Part shown: positions 33,370 through 36,785 of the stretch, one piece after another
How the letters are laid out: every line of letters starts with the position of its first letter
How positions within the stretch are numbered: the first letter of the stretch is position 1
Assembly (NCBI RefSeq): GCF_024213375.1
Contig: NZ_JANAVJ010000048.1
Coordinates: 1 to 36,785, forward strand
Direction of reading: 5' to 3'
Length of the DNA stretch: 36,785 nucleotides
Origin: Paenibacillus sp. MZ04-78.2
GTDB lineage: Bacteria; Bacillota; Bacilli; Paenibacillales; NBRC-103111
Notes under the pieces: model-generated
What the model saw: only the letters and a program-made list of their open reading frames with translations
What the model was told of the DNA's origin: nothing
Database searches by the model: none
Program-made: the position numbers and the translations under genes

Positions 33370-34815
33370 CTAGTTCATCTTAATTTCCGAGCCTTTGAAC
33401 TCCATATTGTTTTCAATCGTGATCGCATTTTCTTTGCCCTTCAGCTCCAGCTTGTCCGCTTCGATCTTCAGATTTTTCGAAGTCAAGAGGATATCTTCGT
33501 CGGCTGAAATGATCACATTATGGTCGCTTTTAATTTTGATTCCTTCTTTATCGCTGATGGTGATGTGCATTTTACCCGATGAAATGACGATTCGGTCCGG
33601 GGCCAGCATAATTTGTTTCCCGTACTTGGTTCGAAACGTCTTGATGGCCGGATCGCCCATCCGGTCCTCCCCGGCATCTCCCTTGCGGGCGGCCGACGCG
33701 GGACGGCTTGGCGGACTCTCCCGCTGCACCGAGCTGATGCCGAGGCCTTCCTCTTCTTTGTTGCTTGGAAAATAAATGCGGATACGGTCGTTCACTTCCG
33801 GCATGCAGTACCAGCCCGTATTGTTCTCGGAAGCGTAGATCGTCGAATAAGGAAACCAATAATCCGTGCTCGGGTCCACCTGCTCGTCCATATCCAGCTT
33901 GGCGCGGATGGTATCTTTGCGAACCTGGAGCACATGCCCTTGGATGGAGGCCCCGATAATCGCGTTGTTGAATTTCCGTGGCTGCGCCAGCCCCTGACGC
34001 GGATACAGCCGGTAGGTGTACGTGAGAAGGCTGTCCTTCATCTGCGCCACCGCTTGGCCCACGACGAGCGGCTTGGACTTGAAGCTGACCTCTTGGCCTA
34101 TGTCAAGCAGCCGGGCGCATTCGACCTCGTAGACGATATAATCGGCTTCCCCGATGCCGGGAATATGATTCTCCGAAGCGTTCCGGTAATCGGCGATATG
34201 CTTCTTGAAGGTATAGTGTGCAGCGTGGATTTCGACGACGGACTCGTTTTTCGGCAGACCAAAATAAAATTTGGGGCTGTCAAAGCCGGTCGTCGGAATC
34301 AGCCCCGTATAAAACCGGGATGCCATGCGCTGCAGATACTGCCAGTCCGTTTCCTCATACTGCATGACGAAGGTCCCGATCGCCTTGCCGTCCGAAGCGT
34401 AGTCGATGACATCGGCTTGATCGTAGCCAGACAGAATGTCGCGGATCAGCTCGGTATACGGCATCTTCGGATTTTGGAAGGAGCGTTTATGCAGCTTCAC
34501 GTCCAGCAGGCAGGTATGCGAGGCGGCTTCGATCGTTAAGTAATAAATGCCGCGGACAGCCTGAACCTGAATGTTCCGAATGATGCCTTGAAACCACGTT
34601 TTTTGTTCTCCGTCATCGTCGGTCAGGACGACTTTGACCTGCGTTTGCGCGTTGGCCATTTGGACGTAGCTGTCCCTTCGCTCTTCCGGCACAATCCCCG
34701 TAAGAGTCAGCTTTGCATGATCGTTGAAGGCTTTCACCACATGCAAATCTTGCAGATTCGTCAATTCAAAAGGTCCCACTTCGATGTTTCCGTAGGTGAT
34801 AACCGAAACTCCCAT
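33370..34815 (-). CDS. VgrG-like contractile injection system spike
   Basis: ATG 34815 has GGGAGAGATCAGG before it; the TTG 15 bases upstream sits within that ribosome site. The 481-residue protein has the gpD-like N-terminal two-thirds (FELTNLQDLHVVKAFNDHAK, MQYEETDWQYLQRMASRFYT, WYCMPEVNDRIRIYFPSNKE). The C-terminal 90 residues are strand repeats (ITISDKEGIKIKSDHNVII, LLTSKNLKIEADKLELKG) that should form the trimeric beta-prism, ending MEFKGSEIKMN. It has no toxin extension. It is the first gene of the operon and a clear paralogue of the toxin-carrying VgrG. The sigma-D-type promoter is about 75-100 bases upstream. Confidence 0.92.
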   Translation of the reverse strand: MGVSVITYGNIEVGPFELTNLQDLHVVKAFNDHAKLTLTGIVPEERRDSYVQMANAQTQVKVVLTDDDGEQKTWFQGIIRNIQVQAVRGIYYLTIEAASHTCLLDVKLHKRSFQNPKMPYTELIRDILSGYDQADVIDYASDGKAIGTFVMQYEETDWQYLQRMASRFYTGLIPTTGFDSPKFYFGLPKNESVVEIHAAHYTFKKHIADYRNASENHIPGIGEADYIVYEVECARLLDIGQEVSFKSKPLVVGQAVAQMKDSLLTYTYRLYPRQGLAQPRKFNNAIIGASIQGHVLQVRKDTIRAKLDMDEQVDPSTDYWFPYSTIYASENNTGWYCMPEVNDRIRIYFPSNKEEEGLGISSVQRESPPSRPASAARKGDAGEDRMGDPAIKTFRTKYGKQIMLAPDRIVISSGKMHITISDKEGIKIKSDHNVIISADEDILLTSKNLKIEADKLELKGKENAITIENNMEFKGSEIKMN

Positions 34816-34887
34816 CCTGATCTCTCCCAATATGATCGACTGCTTGCTTAGGTGTGCTTTGTCATTTTTGTCAGTTGTTATACATTT

Positions 34888-34915
34888 TTATCGGCCTTGT
34901 TTATTGAAAACTTTA
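34888..34915 (-). promoter_or_regulatory. Sigma-D (flagellar sigma) promoter of the spike operon
   Basis: On the minus strand TAAAGTTT (34908-34915) and GCCGATAA (34888-34895) are both exact FliA/sigma-D consensus hexamer-plus boxes; TAAA and GCCGATAA are 16 bases apart. The leader to ATG 34815 would be about 65 bases. The same -10 and spacing occur at 24597-24624. Confidence 0.85.
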
Positions 34916-34928
34916 GGTTTACAGCAAT

Positions 34929-34947
34929 AAAGTGGTAATTTTCACAG
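34929..34947 (-). promoter_or_regulatory. 19-base upstream element, copy 2
   Basis: Identical to 24639-24657 and placed 13 bases (versus 14) upstream of the -35. The identical sequence amid diverged flanks marks it as a constrained regulator site. Confidence 0.7.
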
Positions 34948-35015
34948 AACGGGGACCAATACTTGTCAGTGTGTCGGCGTTGCCATCCGTCGTTACTCTA
35001 TTGTCTGGGCACGCA

Positions 35016-35060
35016 CAAAAAAACAGGCCCAGCTCCCGGAAAATCCGGGCCTGAGCCTGT
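35016..35060 (-). terminator. Intrinsic terminator of the DUF72 remnant
   Basis: CAGGCTCAGGCCCGG and CCGGGAGCTGGGCCTG (minus strand) form an imperfect GC-rich hairpin followed by seven T. It directly follows the stop of the remnant and must have belonged to the original gene. Confidence 0.75.
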
Positions 35061-35061
35061 T

Positions 35062-35196
35062 TCAAAATAAATCCAACTGCCGCGGGGCGAACGGCTTCGT
35101 CGGCAAACCGAGCAGTTCCAGCATCTGCATCGCGTTCACCGCGGCGTCGCCGCCCGAGTTGTTGTTGAAAATGACGCAAATCTCCTTGCTGTTATC
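35062..35196 (-). pseudogene. 3' remnant of a second DUF72 gene
   Basis: In the minus-strand frame ending in TGA at 35062 the DNA encodes DNSKEICVIFNNNSGGDAAV then NAMQMLELLGLPTKPF and APRQLDLF. This lines up residue by residue with the C-terminus of the intact DUF72 protein just upstream (EVCVIFNNNSGGDAAANALQ and KQMDMFE). The remnant has no start, is GC-rich like the host genes, and keeps its own terminator, so it is probably the original gene's end left after the AT-rich copy displaced the rest. Confidence 0.88.
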
Positions 35197-35206
35197 TACA
35201 AGTCAC

Positions 35207-36055
35207 TTATTCGAACATGTCCATTTGCTTGGGAGGAAGTTGCTTTGACTCTTGACCTAAAAGATCTATAAGTTGCAGAGCATTCGCAGCAGCATCCCCG
35301 CCTGAATTATTATTGAATATCACACAAACCTCCTGAGTTTCTTTTTCCAACTTCAAGAGGTTTTCCTTCCACTCAAGTAATTCTTCATGATTGTAACGAT
35401 AGAGATATCTTACTTCTCGCCAGTTTTTAGCTCCACTTGCAGTCCAGCCAACAGTGTTTCTCCCATGAAATCTGACAATTGTTAAAGTGTCATTGGTTGA
35501 TTTTAAAACTGTCGGAACTGAACCCGGAAAAACTTGAGGTTCATCACAGATACTATGAATCCAACCTTCCTCGCGCATAAATGATAACGTCTTTTCTCTC
35601 ATTTCCGCACTAAGCCAGCTTTGATGACGAAATTCAAGAGCCACCGGAATATTTTTCATTCGTTCCTTAGTTGTTCGTAGTAGGCGTACATTATTGCGAT
35701 TACAATCAAACCACGGTGGATATTGGAATAGAACTGCCTTTAACTTGCCCGCATCTAAAATAGGTTTAATAGACTCGCTAAAACTTCGGAACATATTGTC
35801 CATATCCGCTTCAGAATAATTCTGACGGGTGTGCCCTGTCATACCTTGATAAGCTTTCACTAAGAATGAGAAATCCTTCGAAGTGTCTGATGCCCATCTA
35901 CTATACAAATCCTCTTTATGAATAGCGTAATAGGAACTGTCCACTTCAACCGATTTAAAATATCTGTTGTATTCTTTTAGCTTATCCTGTTGCCTGATTC
36001 CAGTCTTATATAACTCGTCATGATCTCCCCATCCAGCAAGCCCGATTGATATCAT
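35207..36055 (-). CDS. DUF72 family protein (YecE/YunF-like)
   Basis: The 282-residue protein is a complete DUF72 member, a TIM-barrel-like family of unknown function: MISIGLAGWGDHDELYKTGI, FKSVEVDSSYYAIHKEDLYS, WASDTSKDFSFLVKAYQGMT, VALEFRHQSWLSAEMREKTL, and the closing VCVIFNNNSGGDAAANALQL. The length is typical. The gene is markedly AT-rich compared with the window's core, and its stop lies 10 bases from the GC-rich remnant of another DUF72 gene, which suggests it arrived by horizontal transfer. Confidence 0.92.
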   Translation of the reverse strand: MISIGLAGWGDHDELYKTGIRQQDKLKEYNRYFKSVEVDSSYYAIHKEDLYSRWASDTSKDFSFLVKAYQGMTGHTRQNYSEADMDNMFRSFSESIKPILDAGKLKAVLFQYPPWFDCNRNNVRLLRTTKERMKNIPVALEFRHQSWLSAEMREKTLSFMREEGWIHSICDEPQVFPGSVPTVLKSTNDTLTIVRFHGRNTVGWTASGAKNWREVRYLYRYNHEELLEWKENLLKLEKETQEVCVIFNNNSGGDAAANALQLIDLLGQESKQLPPKQMDMFE

Positions 36056-36244
36056 TTACCCACCACTTTTAAACAAGTTTTAAAGCTTATCTACATTTTA
36101 TCGATATAAACCTGTAATCTCAATTTTGTCCTATCCGCAAACAAAATCCATATTCTGTAACGAAGTAAAATGTTATAGTTAATTCAGCTACAAATAATTT
36201 GGAAATGCGTGATTTTTTAATATTGTGGTAAAGGGTGATTCGCA

Positions 36245-36702
36245 TTGGAAACTATCCAAAAGATGTATGAGCATTTAAATTGGGCTAACCAACGTATTTT
36301 TGAAACACTGCAAAGTATTGAAGATGCAAACCAGGAGGTATGGCGTTTATTTTCCCATATCCTTAATGCTGAAAAAGTATGGATAACTAGATAACTGGAA
36401 TGGATAGTTCACAACTTCCCATATGGTCGGAGACCGATATAGAGAACTGTGCAGAACTTGTTAAACAAAATGAAGAGAGCTTCACAGCTTTTTTTACTAA
36501 TTTAGAAAATACTGACCTAGATAAAATAATATCCTACACAAATAGTAAAGGAAGACAGTTTAAGTATTCTGTACGGGATATTTTAACGCATGTAGCATTG
36601 CATGGTCAGTATCATCGAGGACAGATTAACTCACGACTTCGAGCAGTTGGTATTGAACCAGTTAATATTGACTTTATTACATTTGTGAGATCAGGCTGTT
36701 GA
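36245..36702 (+). pseudogene. DinB-family gene broken by a frameshift
   Basis: AAAGGGTGATTCGCA precedes TTG 36245. Translation gives MYEHLNWANQRIFETLQSIE and LFSHILNAEKVWITR, then a stop at 36392. The family continues in another frame from about 36395 (GMDSSQLPIWSETDIENCAE to DILTHVALHGQYHRGQINSR). Adding one T at about 36392 restores AGA-TTA-ACT-GGA-ATG and a full protein of about 152 residues with metal His in SHIL and in HGQYHRG. DinB-type proteins are four-helix metal enzymes, often thiol transferases. A sequencing error is the other explanation. Confidence 0.8.
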
Positions 36703-36726
36703 TTAACTAAATTATGTAATCTAAAC

Positions 36727-36741
36727 AACCCTCTGGGGGTT
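36727..36741 (+). terminator. Weak hairpin after the DinB-family gene
   Basis: AACCC and GGGTT pair around a five-base loop. The stem is short and no T run follows directly, so it is only a possible terminator. Confidence 0.3.
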
Positions 36742-36785
36742 ATGTGTTTGCACAATATATTGAATCTTTATAAGCCATTCAGCAG

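Noticed and set aside
24639..34947. 19-base direct repeats as ends of an inserted element or attachment sites
   Set aside because: Both copies lie at the same offset from a flagellar-type promoter and in the same orientation to a gene start, so shared promoter architecture explains them better than mobile-element ends. No transposase or integrase lies between.
1..36785. CRISPR array, tRNA or rRNA genes, or transposase
   Set aside because: No regularly spaced repeats, cloverleaf-like tRNA sequence, rRNA segment or DDE-type transposase frame was seen on either strand.

Overview
The window looks like chromosomal DNA of a Gram-positive, spore-forming relative of Paenibacillus. The evidence is strong AGGAGG-type ribosome sites with some TTG and GTG starts, a SpoOM-family sporulation protein, YesM/YesN-type two-component proteins, lipoprotein sugar-binding proteins with permeases but no ATPase gene, and many intrinsic terminators. 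Most of it is GC-rich. Clearly AT-rich patches lie at about 25.3-28.1 kb and 35.2 kb to the end.

Layout. 1-5.9 kb: small conserved genes, a membrane-anchored protein, a nucleotidylyltransferase-like protein, a DNA-deoxyinosine glycosylase, a Trm13-like methyltransferase, an XhlA-like protein and Dps. 6.0-12.6 kb: a REC-PAS-histidine kinase, SpoOM, an SMP-30 family lactonase-like gene overlapping a small protein kinase, and a CDF metal exporter behind an ArsR/CzrA-type operator. 12.8-21.9 kb: a carbohydrate sensing and uptake locus (AraC-type regulator, sensor kinase, membrane-anchored binding protein, two lipoprotein binding proteins, two permeases), with an intrinsic terminator between the second binding protein and the permeases. 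22-25.8 kb: an M24 peptidase, a small membrane protein, a DUF3829 lipoprotein, a secreted protein and a small hypothetical. 26.0-26.6 kb: two small XRE regulators.

The most interesting region is 26.99-34.95 kb, a seven-gene minus-strand operon. In order of transcription it encodes a VgrG-like spike, a pentapeptide-repeat protein, an Imm11-like protein, a candidate Eag-like (DcrB-fold) chaperone, a DUF4280 PAAR-like tip, a second VgrG carrying a C-terminal CdiA-type nuclease, and a pentapeptide-repeat protein in the immunity position. This is the payload end of a contractile injection system in a Gram-positive bacterium; no sheath, tube, baseplate or ATPase gene is present in the window.

Upstream of the operon is a near-consensus flagellar sigma factor promoter (TAAA, 16 bases, GCCGATAA), preceded by a 19-base element. 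The same promoter plus the identical 19-base element lies 10.3 kb away in front of the DUF3829 lipoprotein gene. The two units therefore appear to form one motility-linked regulon with a second, unidentified regulator.

The right end shows rearrangement: an AT-rich DUF72 gene sits against the GC-rich 3' remnant of another DUF72 gene, and a DinB-family gene is frameshifted.
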